Assembly (NCBI GenBank): GCA_009699025.1
Contig: WLOZ01000067.1
Location: 1-8,130 of the forward strand
Source of the DNA: Actinomycetota bacterium
GTDB taxonomy: Bacteria > Actinomycetota > Actinomycetes > S36-B12 > CAIYMF01
Reading direction: 5' to 3'
Length of the DNA stretch: 8,130 nt
The notes under the pieces are model-generated. The model made no database searches. It saw nothing but the letters and a program-made list of their open reading frames with translations, and was not told the DNA's origin. Position 1 is the stretch's first letter, and each line of letters opens with the position of its first letter. The translations under genes were made by a program, and so were the position numbers. Shown in pieces: positions 1-6,758 of the stretch.

Positions 1-611
1 ACCTCGCCGGCAGCGCCGACCTCGCCGTCGAGCAGGTAGGTCACGCCGACCGCGCGCCCGTGCTCGGTGAGGATGCGCTCGACGCGCGCGTGCTCGCGGA
101 TGATCACGCCGCGCGCTCGGGCGCCCTTCGCGAAGGCGCGGGTGGTGTCGACCGGGTTCGTGACGCCGTCGCCCGGCAGGTGCACGCCCCCGACGACGTC
201 GTCGACGTTGGCGAGGGGCACCATCTCCTTGACCTCGCCCGCGGTGATCACGTTCACGGCCAGTCCGAAAACGCGAGCCATCGAGGCCCCGCGCTTGAGC
301 TCCTCGAATCGTGCCTCGGTGGTGGCCACGCTCACCGAGCCGCGCTGCTGGAATCCCGTCGCCTGGCCGGTGTCGGCCTCGAGGGTGGCGAAGAGCTCGG
401 TGGTGTACTGGGCGAGGCGGGTGAGGTTGTGGGTCGCGCGGAGTTGGCCCACGAGGCCGGCCGCGTGCCAGGTGGTTCCGCTGGTGAGCTCCGACCGCTC
501 GAGCAGCACGACGTCGGTGACGCCGCGCAGGGCGAGGTGATAGGCCACGCTGCAGCCGACGATTCCGCCGCCGACGATGACCACACGGGCGTGGGCGGGC
601 AGGTCGGTCAT
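1..611 (-). CDS. FAD-dependent oxidoreductase, dimethylglycine/sarcosine dehydrogenase-like (N-terminal part, runs off the window)
   Basis: About 203 N-terminal residues are present; the rest lies beyond base 1. Residues 10-19 carry the Rossmann dinucleotide motif (GGGIVG at 14-19), followed by E39 at the end of the second strand, where it would bind the FAD ribose. The segment SGTTWHAAG (44-52) matches the signature of dimethylglycine/sarcosine dehydrogenases, in which this histidine (H49 here) carries covalently bound FAD. Family members oxidise N-methyl groups of glycine derivatives in the cytoplasm. The long forms add a GcvT-like folate domain that captures the released formaldehyde; whether that domain exists here is not visible. 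The ATG at 611 overlaps the alcohol dehydrogenase stop in an ATGA junction and has a strong GAGGGG ribosome-binding site 7 nt upstream. Local GC looks higher than in the other genes. The subfamily and exact N-methyl substrate are uncertain. Confidence 0.88.
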   Translation of the reverse strand, partial: MTDLPAHARVVIVGGGIVGCSVAYHLALRGVTDVVLLERSELTSGTTWHAAGLVGQLRATHNLTRLAQYTTELFATLEADTGQATGFQQRGSVSVATTEARFEELKRGASMARVFGLAVNVITAGEVKEMVPLANVDDVVGGVHLPGDGVTNPVDTTRAFAKGARARGVIIREHARVERILTEHGRAVGVTYLLDGEVGAAGE

Positions 612-1651
612 GTGTCGTCCCCTCGTTCTGTAGCGCCGGGCAGTACCACCGCTCGTCCCGTGATGAGCCCGGCTCGAAGGTCAGCGAAGGCGCGGTTCAC
701 ATGGTCGAGAGGGTAGGTCGTGAGCGCCATTGCCAGAGGTTCACGCTGCTCCAACAGCACAACGTTGTGCAGATCGGCAAGAGTACCCGCCACTACGGTG
801 GTGAGTGTCACCTCGGGTGCGAGGCTTTCGAAGCCGTACGCGAAGGTGCCGCCGGCAAGCCCGAGGAGGGCGACAACTCCGCGGGTGCCAACGAGGTTGG
901 CTGCGAGGGCGAGCGTGTGGTCACTACCCACGAAATCGATCACCGCACGGCAGCCTTCAGGGCCGGTCAGGGAGGCAATCGCGGAAGCTGCGACTCCGTC
1001 TGCGAGCACCGCATGGTGGGCCCCCACCTCGAGGGCGCGAGCGACGGCCGTGTCTCGACGGTCAACGGCGATGACGCGTGCGTCGCTGAGCGTGCGGGCA
1101 TAGTGAATTGCATACTGGCCAAGTCCACCAGCACCGAGCACGACGAGATTGCCACCGCCCGAAAGCCACGGTAGAACTCTCTGCACCGCAGCGAAGGCGC
1201 ACAGAGCTGCGCAGCCAAACGGTGTGCCGTCGAGGGGCGCGATGGATCCGAGAGGCACGACGTGTCGAACATGCGGGACCAGCACGAATTCCGCGAATCC
1301 GCCGTCGGCGGTGGAGCCGGCCTCTCGCCCAGATCGGCATAGCTGCTCGTGCCCGGTCGTGCACCACACACAGGCTCCGCAGCCCCAGCCAACCATCACG
1401 ACCACCGGGGTGCCGACATCGATGCCGTGCGCCCGGGGCCCCAGGGCATGCACGACACCTGCGATCTCATGCCCGGGTGTCACGGGTCGTCTCACGAGGT
1501 GCTCGAAGTCTCCGTCGAGCACGTGCAGGTCGGAATGGCACACGCCTGCGCCGACGACGCGTACCAGCACCTGATCGTCGACGGGCTGAGGCTGCGGAAC
1601 TTCGGCCAGAGTGAGAAGGCTGGTGTCGGGTAGGAGTCTGGCTGCCTTCAT
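608..1651 (-). CDS. Zinc-dependent alcohol dehydrogenase (MDR superfamily)
   Basis: A complete 347-residue medium-chain alcohol dehydrogenase, oxidising an alcohol to an aldehyde or ketone (or the reverse) with NAD(H). Catalytic-zinc ligands are visible as C38 (GVCHSD), H61/E62 (PGHE) and C147. The structural-zinc cysteines C91, C94, C97 and C105 are all present. The Rossmann motif is GAGGLG (173-178), and D197 at the end of the next strand points to NAD rather than NADP. From memory the layout resembles Rhodococcus ruber ADH-A, which has Asp in place of C147. The start chosen is ATG 1651, which forms an ATGA overlap with the upstream amidohydrolase stop and gives the usual MKAA family N-terminus. 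A GTG at 1666 with GGAG 7 nt upstream is a credible alternative adding five residues. The enzyme probably handles an alcohol or carbonyl intermediate of the operon's pathway; its substrate is unknown. Confidence 0.93.
   Translation of the reverse strand: MKAARLLPDTSLLTLAEVPQPQPVDDQVLVRVVGAGVCHSDLHVLDGDFEHLVRRPVTPGHEIAGVVHALGPRAHGIDVGTPVVVMVGWGCGACVWCTTGHEQLCRSGREAGSTADGGFAEFVLVPHVRHVVPLGSIAPLDGTPFGCAALCAFAAVQRVLPWLSGGGNLVVLGAGGLGQYAIHYARTLSDARVIAVDRRDTAVARALEVGAHHAVLADGVAASAIASLTGPEGCRAVIDFVGSDHTLALAANLVGTRGVVALLGLAGGTFAYGFESLAPEVTLTTVVAGTLADLHNVVLLEQREPLAMALTTYPLDHVNRAFADLRAGLITGRAVVLPGATERGDDT
619..624 (-). promoter_or_regulatory. Ribosome-binding site of the DMGDH-like gene
   Basis: GAGGGG read on the minus strand lies 7 nt before the ATG at 611, inside the end of the alcohol dehydrogenase gene. 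It is the best Shine-Dalgarno match at any junction in the window. It supports ATG 611 as the true start and suggests independent as well as coupled initiation. Confidence 0.75.
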
Positions 1652-3219
1652 CCTTGGTTCCGCCACACCTGAACTCCGCCTAGGTAGGTCGCCAGCACCT
1701 CGGTGGCGCCAGCGCCGCCGGAGTCACCACTGAGAGGGTCACGGTCGAGCAGCACAAAGTCGGCGTACGACCCTGGGCTGATGACCCCGGCGCTGCCTTC
1801 GGAGAATCCTCCGAAGGCCGACCCACTGGTGAACAGCCTGAGAGCAGACGCGGCATCGATGGCCTCGTCGGGGTGAAAGGCGCTGCCGTCGCGTCGCTGC
1901 CGAGTGACCGCTGTGGCCACGTTTCCGAGAACAGAGACGCTCGACGGCACTGTGCCTGTGCTATCGGTGCCACCGACGAGGCGGATGGCCGCGGCCAGCA
2001 GGGTCCGCAGGGGGGCGCGGGGGCCGGACGGGTCGCTGGTCATGCTGTGAAGGAACTGGGGCGTGGTCACCAGCAGTGCGCCCGACGCCTGCACGAGGCC
2101 AAGGTCGGAGAGGTCGATGAAATCTCCACCGTGCTCGATGCGGTGGCGCCGAGGGTTGGACCCGTCAGGTGTCACACCGAGGATCGCTCGAGCCGCCATA
2201 CGCACTCCGTTGGCGTTCAGCGAGTGGAGCCACAGTTGGAACCCACGGGAGTCTGCGTCGCGCACGAAGGCGTCGAGCGACTCCTGCGACCACTTCGCGT
2301 CGTCGAGGGGAACTCCTTCACCGTTGTGCCCGCACCCATTGACGAAGACCTTCACTCCGCCGAAACGGAACATGCTGCCCTCGGCATCGATGCGCGAGAG
2401 TTCGTCGGCCTCGTCGAGGGTGGCCACCCCTGGCGAGATCAGGTAGTAGCGCTGACGAAGGCTCATCGCCCCAGCTGCGTGCAGTCGCCGCAGTTGTTCG
2501 ATCTGGCCGAGGTTCTCCGGCATGCTGTGCACGCTGGTGGTGCCCGAAGCGTTGAACAGGTCGCGCCCATGCTGCACCACGGCTCGCTCAAATCCCTCAG
2601 CGGTTACCGGAACCGGAACCATCATGAACACCTCGGTCACCACTCCCGTGGGCACACCCGACTCATCGCGGTGCACCACGCCATGGAACGGGTGAACGGC
2701 ATCGGGATGCCAAAGGCCGAGTGTGCGCAGGGCAGGGGTGTTGAGCGAGGCAACGTGCAGGCTGGCGAACACCGCGATTGGCCGCTCGGTCGAGATGGCG
2801 TCGAGCTCGTGACGGGTGAACAGACGTTGCTCCTCCACCTTCTCCTGCATCGAAAAGGACGAACGGCACAGCAGCCAGTCCCAGTCGCCGCGCGGGCGGC
2901 CAAGCGAGGAGCGGACCTCGGCTGCGATGGCGTCGAGGCTTCGGAATGGTGGTGTGTGCACCGCCACCCAGCCGTCGGTGGTCGTGCACGTGAGTTCGAA
3001 GTGGCAGTGGCCGTCGACAAAGCCGGGCACCACGAATGAGCCCGCGCAATCGATGACAGGTGCTCCGCCCGCGCGCGAGAGCACGTCGACCACCGAGCCC
3101 ACCATCGACACGCGTCCATCCTCGACGAGAAAGCAGCTGGCTCGCGACTGTGACCCATCCAACGAGACCAGTCGCGCGTTCACGACGGCGGTCGTAGTAG
3201 AGGCCGAGGAATTCAGCAT
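1648..3219 (-). CDS. YtcJ-type metal-dependent amidohydrolase (amidohydrolase family 3)
   Basis: A 523-residue cytoplasmic hydrolase. Residues 10-60 form the N-terminal part of the composite beta-sandwich. PGFVDGHCHF (65-74) supplies the metal-binding HxH pair H71/H73. K290 (GGVKVF), H332 (WLHS), H363 (RIEHG) and D419 (GGTDS) follow in the order expected of a TIM-barrel amidohydrolase, and the C-terminal SPGSYADFVLLDRDP (481-495) closes the sandwich. Family members include N-substituted formamide deformylases and many uncharacterised enzymes that cleave amide or cyclic C-N bonds. Two spots differ from the usual family pattern as I recall it: N294 where DG is common after KxF, and LNAN after H332 where IGD is common. 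Start: ATG 3219, inside the M20 gene end (ATGCTGA, 7-nt overlap). The frame stays open for 84 more codons, but that stretch is arginine/proline-rich shadow of the M20 gene. Only a weak Shine-Dalgarno (AGG, about 11 nt away) precedes the ATG, so coupled translation is likely. Confidence 0.92.
   Translation of the reverse strand: MLNSSASTTTAVVNARLVSLDGSQSRASCFLVEDGRVSMVGSVVDVLSRAGGAPVIDCAGSFVVPGFVDGHCHFELTCTTTDGWVAVHTPPFRSLDAIAAEVRSSLGRPRGDWDWLLCRSSFSMQEKVEEQRLFTRHELDAISTERPIAVFASLHVASLNTPALRTLGLWHPDAVHPFHGVVHRDESGVPTGVVTEVFMMVPVPVTAEGFERAVVQHGRDLFNASGTTSVHSMPENLGQIEQLRRLHAAGAMSLRQRYYLISPGVATLDEADELSRIDAEGSMFRFGGVKVFVNGCGHNGEGVPLDDAKWSQESLDAFVRDADSRGFQLWLHSLNANGVRMAARAILGVTPDGSNPRRHRIEHGGDFIDLSDLGLVQASGALLVTTPQFLHSMTSDPSGPRAPLRTLLAAAIRLVGGTDSTGTVPSSVSVLGNVATAVTRQRRDGSAFHPDEAIDAASALRLFTSGSAFGGFSEGSAGVISPGSYADFVLLDRDPLSGDSGGAGATEVLATYLGGVQVWRNQG
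1674..1677 (-). promoter_or_regulatory. Possible ribosome-binding site for an alternative GTG start of the alcohol dehydrogenase
   Basis: GGAG on the minus strand stands 7 nt before GTG 1666, which would add five residues (MAEPR) to the alcohol dehydrogenase. The preferred ATG 1651 has its own weaker site, CGGAA (1662-1658), 6 nt upstream. The two starts cannot be separated by sequence alone. Confidence 0.4.
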
Positions 3220-4499
3220 GACGTCAGAAACCTGTCGAGAACCCGGACGCCGAATTCGAGGGCATCGATTGGAACTCGCTCGTCGATCCCGTGGAACAGG
3301 GCTGAGAAGTCGAGGTTGGCCGGAAGCAGGAGAGGCGAGAAGCCAAAGCATTGAATGCCCAGCCGACTGAACGCCTTCGCGTCGGTTCCGCCGGTGAGCA
3401 TGTAGGGGACCGGGATCGCGCCGGGGTCCTCGGCGCGAAGGGCGGCACACATCGCGTCGACGAGGGAGCACTCGAACTCTGTCTCCACCGCGTCGCCTCG
3501 AACGAAGACCTCGACATCGATGCCATCCCCGGCCAGTCGCGTGATGTCAGCCATGAGCTCTTCTTCATGCCCTGGGAGGAAGCGCGCGTCAATGACGGCC
3601 TCAGCCCGCGATGGGACCACGTTGTGCAGATAGCCCGCGTCGAAGCGGGTGGGGTTGGCGGTGTTCCGCAGGCAGGCTCCGATCATGCGCGCGATTCCAC
3701 CGAGATGCGGTAGCCACTCTTCGGACTTGAGCGGGTCGAGCTCCGCGCCGACGATCGGCTCGAGCGCCTTGAGCAAGGTGGCCATCTCGGGTCGCACGAC
3801 CACGGGAAACTGGTGGTCACCGATGCGTGAGACGGCGGAGGCCAGTCGCGTCACAACGTTGTCTGGCTGGAGCATGGAGCCGTGACCGGGAGTCCCGGTT
3901 GCCACCAGTCTCAGCCACGCGATTCCCTTCTCCGCGGTCTGGACCAGATACAGGCGCGCCTGCTCATTGAGGGAGACGCTGAAGCCGCCGACCTCCCCGA
4001 TCGCCTCCGTGCAGTCGACGAAGAGTTCGGGGTGGTGCTCGATCAGGAAGTGAGCGCCCTGTGCGCTGCCCATCTCCTCATCGGCGAGGAAGGCGACCAC
4101 AAGATCGCGAGGCGGCTTGCGTCCCTCCCGTGCCCAGTGGCGCAGCACCGTGAGAACCATCGCGTCCATGTCCTTCATGTCCACCGCACCGCGACCCCAT
4201 ACGAAGCCGTCATGGATCTCGCCCGCGAAGGGGTCTACTGACCACTCTCCAGATTCGGCAGGCACCACGTCGAGATGGCCTTGTATGAGCAGCGCGGGGC
4301 GGGATCGGTCAGTTCCCTCAATACGAGCGATGGTGGACGCGCGGCCGGGTGCCGATTCGATGATCTGGCTGGCGATGCCCACTTCGTCGAGCTTGGTGGC
4401 GACCCACTCTGCGGCGGGCCGCTCAACGTGCGTGGGATTGGTCGTATTGATGCGAATGAGTTCGTGCAGGAGGGTGGCTGCCTCAGAGTTGGCCTTCAC
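3213..4499 (-). CDS. M20-family metallopeptidase / amidohydrolase (ArgE/DapE/dipeptidase type)
   Basis: A complete 428-residue dinuclear zinc hydrolase of the ArgE/DapE/CPG2 superfamily, expected to remove an N-acyl group or split a dipeptide-like amide in the cytoplasm. Visible active-site elements are GHLDVVP (H75, D77), GRGAVDMKD (bridging D107), DEEMGS with E141 (general base) and E142 (metal), E169 in GEVGG, and H403 in FHGIDER near the C-terminus. The dimerisation/lid domain (about 185-300) contains GTPGHGS with H206, which in M20 dimers reaches into the partner's active site. Length is normal and no signal peptide is present. The start is GTG 4499, forming a GTGA overlap with the upstream binding-protein stop; GGGAG lies 4 nt upstream of it. 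It is followed by a second amide hydrolase, suggesting two successive or alternative C-N bond cleavages. Whether it acts as a deacetylase, carboxypeptidase or dipeptidase cannot be told from the sequence. Confidence 0.94.
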   Translation of the reverse strand: MKANSEAATLLHELIRINTTNPTHVERPAAEWVATKLDEVGIASQIIESAPGRASTIARIEGTDRSRPALLIQGHLDVVPAESGEWSVDPFAGEIHDGFVWGRGAVDMKDMDAMVLTVLRHWAREGRKPPRDLVVAFLADEEMGSAQGAHFLIEHHPELFVDCTEAIGEVGGFSVSLNEQARLYLVQTAEKGIAWLRLVATGTPGHGSMLQPDNVVTRLASAVSRIGDHQFPVVVRPEMATLLKALEPIVGAELDPLKSEEWLPHLGGIARMIGACLRNTANPTRFDAGYLHNVVPSRAEAVIDARFLPGHEEELMADITRLAGDGIDVEVFVRGDAVETEFECSLVDAMCAALRAEDPGAIPVPYMLTGGTDAKAFSRLGIQCFGFSPLLLPANLDFSALFHGIDERVPIDALEFGVRVLDRFLTSC

Positions 4500-6016
4500 G
4501 TGGCTCCCATCATCAGGCCGGTCGAACCTCCGGCGAACGTGACCTGCTCGTAGGAGGGATAGAGCGTGCGCGGCTCCAAGCCGAAGCCGAGCACGTCGCG
4601 GCGCACCGCGAGAGTCTCCGTGGGTGAGCAGAGCGGCAGGTAGGGCATCTCCGCCATGAAGGCTCGCTGAGCGAGCGCGGAGGCCGCGCGCGCGTCGTTG
4701 GCCTCGGCTCGGAGGAAGCGGTCGTAAGTCTCGTCCACCGCAGGGGTGTTGGCGTGCTGCCAGTTGCCGCCGCCTGGCTCAATGCAGTCTGAACGACTGA
4801 ATCCCATCACCGCCTCCATCGCGTCGGGCCACAGCCACTTGCTGAGGAAGGCAGGGGGGCCAGCCTCGACGGCTCGATAGAAGTCGGCGAAAGGTTCGTG
4901 GAAGGTGAAGTGAATCCGCACCCCTGCCCGCAGCAGTTGGCGCTCGACTACGGCGGCGAGGCTCCGAAACGGGTCTGTGTTCTGGGTGACGCACTCAAAC
5001 TCGAGGCGCCAGCCGTCGCGCTGGGCGATCCCATCGTCGTCTGGGGTGAAGCCAAGACGAGCCAGTTCGGCCCTCGCCTCGGCGTGCGAGAGCGCCCGAT
5101 CGCTGGAGTCGACGTAGGAGTCGGCGAACTCGTCGGCCACAGGGATGGGCGAGCGCCGGGCGTCGCCCCTACCTTCCAGAGCTTCATCCGCGAGTTCCTC
5201 ACGGTCGATGAACGCCTCGAGTGCGCGTCGCAGCCCCCGATCGCCGAACCCTGCATCGAAGTTGAGGGCCAGGTAGAACTGAGAATTCTCGGCCTGTGTG
5301 TCGAACCGCCAGATCGGGTCGTCGGGGGTCACCCGGCTCAACGGAACGGCTCGAACCGCGGAGACCTCGGGCTCTTCGAGGGAGGCTACCCGCTCGGCTT
5401 CATCGGGCATCGACCGCCAGCGGATGCGCCGCGGGCGCCCAGCGAGAGCGAGCGCTGTGGAGATCCCCGCGAGCTCAACGATGACACTGTCGGCCGAGTA
5501 CTCGACAAGCCGGTATGCGCCGGTTCCGTCCGCAGTCACGGCACCGAATTCAGAGCCGAGTTGTCGCCACGTGCGTGGGTTCACGATCGCGGTATGGGTT
5601 CCCCACAGGAGCACTGGCAGTCGCGCGCACGGGAACAGCAGCCGAAACTCCACGGTGCGATCGTCCACTGCGCGCACACTGTCGACCGGGTCCCAGTACC
5701 AGACCTGCCGCGGGAGTCCGTCGGCCCAGCGACACAGTTCGAGTGCCTCAACCACGAGGTGGGCATCGCAGATCGCCCCGGAATGGAAGCGCGCACCGTC
5801 GCGCAGCCTCAGCCGCCACGACATGCCGTCGTCGCTGACAGTCCACGCCGCAGCCAGACCAGGTCGAGGCTTCCCGTCGGCCCCTTTGGTGAGCAGCGTT
5901 TCGTACACGGCGACACTGGGCGGGTCAATGTGGTCGCCCATCACTGGGTCAAGTCGGGTGAAGCGGTACTCGAAGATCTCCTCGAGTTGCTCCGGGCCAC
6001 TGCCGCCGGGTGACAT
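4496..6016 (-). CDS. Family 5 (peptide/opine-type) substrate-binding protein lacking a signal peptide
   Basis: A 506-residue protein with the SBP_bac_5 fold of ABC-transporter binding proteins for peptides, opines and nickel. The family signature is clear at residues 55-80: AAAW, SDDG, LRLRDGARFHSG. VYETLL (37-42) matches the usual YEGL segment, and the length equals a full mature domain. The family normally starts with a secretion signal or lipobox. Here the start is MSPGGSGPEQLEEIF, acidic and without a hydrophobic core or lipobox cysteine. The ATG at 6016 overlaps the previous stop (TGATG) with GGAA 9 nt upstream. The frame is closed by an in-frame TGA at 6058-6056, with no ATG, GTG or TTG between, so no longer signal-bearing version can exist. 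No permease or ATPase gene is in the window. The protein therefore looks cytoplasmic; precedent for a cytosolic SBP_5 domain is the effector domain of the regulator SgrR. Its ligand is presumably a pathway compound. Confidence 0.9.
   Translation of the reverse strand: MSPGGSGPEQLEEIFEYRFTRLDPVMGDHIDPPSVAVYETLLTKGADGKPRPGLAAAWTVSDDGMSWRLRLRDGARFHSGAICDAHLVVEALELCRWADGLPRQVWYWDPVDSVRAVDDRTVEFRLLFPCARLPVLLWGTHTAIVNPRTWRQLGSEFGAVTADGTGAYRLVEYSADSVIVELAGISTALALAGRPRRIRWRSMPDEAERVASLEEPEVSAVRAVPLSRVTPDDPIWRFDTQAENSQFYLALNFDAGFGDRGLRRALEAFIDREELADEALEGRGDARRSPIPVADEFADSYVDSSDRALSHAEARAELARLGFTPDDDGIAQRDGWRLEFECVTQNTDPFRSLAAVVERQLLRAGVRIHFTFHEPFADFYRAVEAGPPAFLSKWLWPDAMEAVMGFSRSDCIEPGGGNWQHANTPAVDETYDRFLRAEANDARAASALAQRAFMAEMPYLPLCSPTETLAVRRDVLGFGLEPRTLYPSYEQVTFAGGSTGLMMGAT
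4504..4508 (-). promoter_or_regulatory. Ribosome-binding site deciding the GTG start of the M20 hydrolase
   Basis: GGGAG on the minus strand lies 4 nt before GTG 4499, within the last codons of the binding-protein gene. The spacing is short but workable. Together with the GTGA overlap it supports this non-ATG start. Confidence 0.6.
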
Positions 6017-6756
6017 CAGATCAAGTTCCGCGGCAGACCGATGCGATTGAAGGTGTCAGCGGCCGCCTCCACGTGTCGTCGCCCTCGCGACATCGAGATC
6101 AGTGAGTGCCCAGGCAGCAGGGCCTCGAACTCCAGGGCGGCCAGTGTGCTCATCGACGCTGCGCAGGCCTGCAGGCTGCAGTCGGGAATGTTCTGCATCA
6201 AGATCATTCCCCCGGCAAAGACCTGGTCACCGCTGAAGAGCATTCCTCCCGCACGGTCGTCAACATGAAAGCAGAGATGACCGTGACAGTGTCCCGGAGT
6301 CTCGAGTGCTGTCAGAGTGATGTCGCCCGCGGCGAGCTGCCAGCCGTCGCGCACCTCAATGTCGACCGCGCAGGGTTCGAGGCTGAAGTCACCGGGGTAG
6401 TAGCCGAGGTCTCGGGCCCAGGCCAGCGAATTGGCGGCTTCGTCAGCGCTTCGGATGTCGTTGGCGGTGTCGTGGGCTGCCGCCACCAGCACGTGCGGCA
6501 GGAGTCGACGCATCTGCGCGAGGGCGCCCGCATGGTCGGCGTGCGCGTGTGTGATGAGAATGTGTGTGATGTCAGCTGGGTCGAGGCCATCGCCCCGAAG
6601 ATTGTCGATGATGCGGTCGGCCGAATCGAATCCGACATCGATGAGCCAGATGCCAGCATCGGTGGAGAGCGCATACACATTCGCGTCGAGCGCCCCCGAG
6701 ATTCCTATGCCTGCATCGCCTCCCCCGACTAGAAAGAGGCTGTCGGATACGCGCAT
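6016..6756 (-). CDS. MBL-fold metallo-hydrolase
   Basis: A complete 246-residue metallo-beta-lactamase-fold hydrolase with all dinuclear-site ligands. THAHADHAG (69-77) gives H70, H72, D74 and H75, TPGHCHGH (153-160) gives H156, FSGD (174-177) gives the bridging D177, and LPGHS (214-218) gives H217. The superfamily includes glyoxalase II, lactonases, thioesterases and other ester or phosphoester hydrolases. No zinc-hook or ribonuclease extensions are present, so a small-molecule hydrolase is likely. No signal peptide is seen, unlike secreted beta-lactamases. ATG 6756 follows the SDR stop by 2 nt, with GGAG 10 nt upstream. In this operon it could hydrolyse a lactone, thioester or ester intermediate; its position between an SDR and the amide hydrolases would fit an oxidation-then-hydrolysis order, but that is inference. 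Confidence 0.93.
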   Translation of the reverse strand: MRVSDSLFLVGGGDAGIGISGALDANVYALSTDAGIWLIDVGFDSADRIIDNLRGDGLDPADITHILITHAHADHAGALAQMRRLLPHVLVAAAHDTANDIRSADEAANSLAWARDLGYYPGDFSLEPCAVDIEVRDGWQLAAGDITLTALETPGHCHGHLCFHVDDRAGGMLFSGDQVFAGGMILMQNIPDCSLQACAASMSTLAALEFEALLPGHSLISMSRGRRHVEAAADTFNRIGLPRNLI

Positions 6757-6758
6757 GG

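Noticed and set aside
60..716. Open frame of 218 codons on the plus strand at the left end
   Set aside because: It lies antisense to the DMGDH-like gene, whose FAD motifs and ribosome-binding site are clear. The plus-strand translation is low-complexity and has no motif.
1873..3039. Open frame of 388 codons on the plus strand opposite the YtcJ amidohydrolase
   Set aside because: It is an antisense shadow of a gene with clear catalytic motifs in a GC-rich genome. Its translation is rich in His, Arg, Glu and Gly with no recognisable domain.
3220..3471. N-terminal extension of the YtcJ amidohydrolase by 84 codons
   Set aside because: This part lies wholly inside the M20 gene, which has conserved residues to its end. 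The extension is arginine/proline-rich and precedes the normal family start at ATG 3219.
4898..6013. Open frame of 371 codons on the plus strand opposite the binding-protein gene
   Set aside because: Antisense shadow; the minus-strand frame carries the SBP_5 signature and coupled junctions at both ends, while the plus-strand translation shows no known motif.
6017..6058. Possible upstream extension of the binding protein carrying a signal peptide
   Set aside because: An in-frame TGA at 6058-6056 leaves only 13 polar codons and no ATG, GTG or TTG start.
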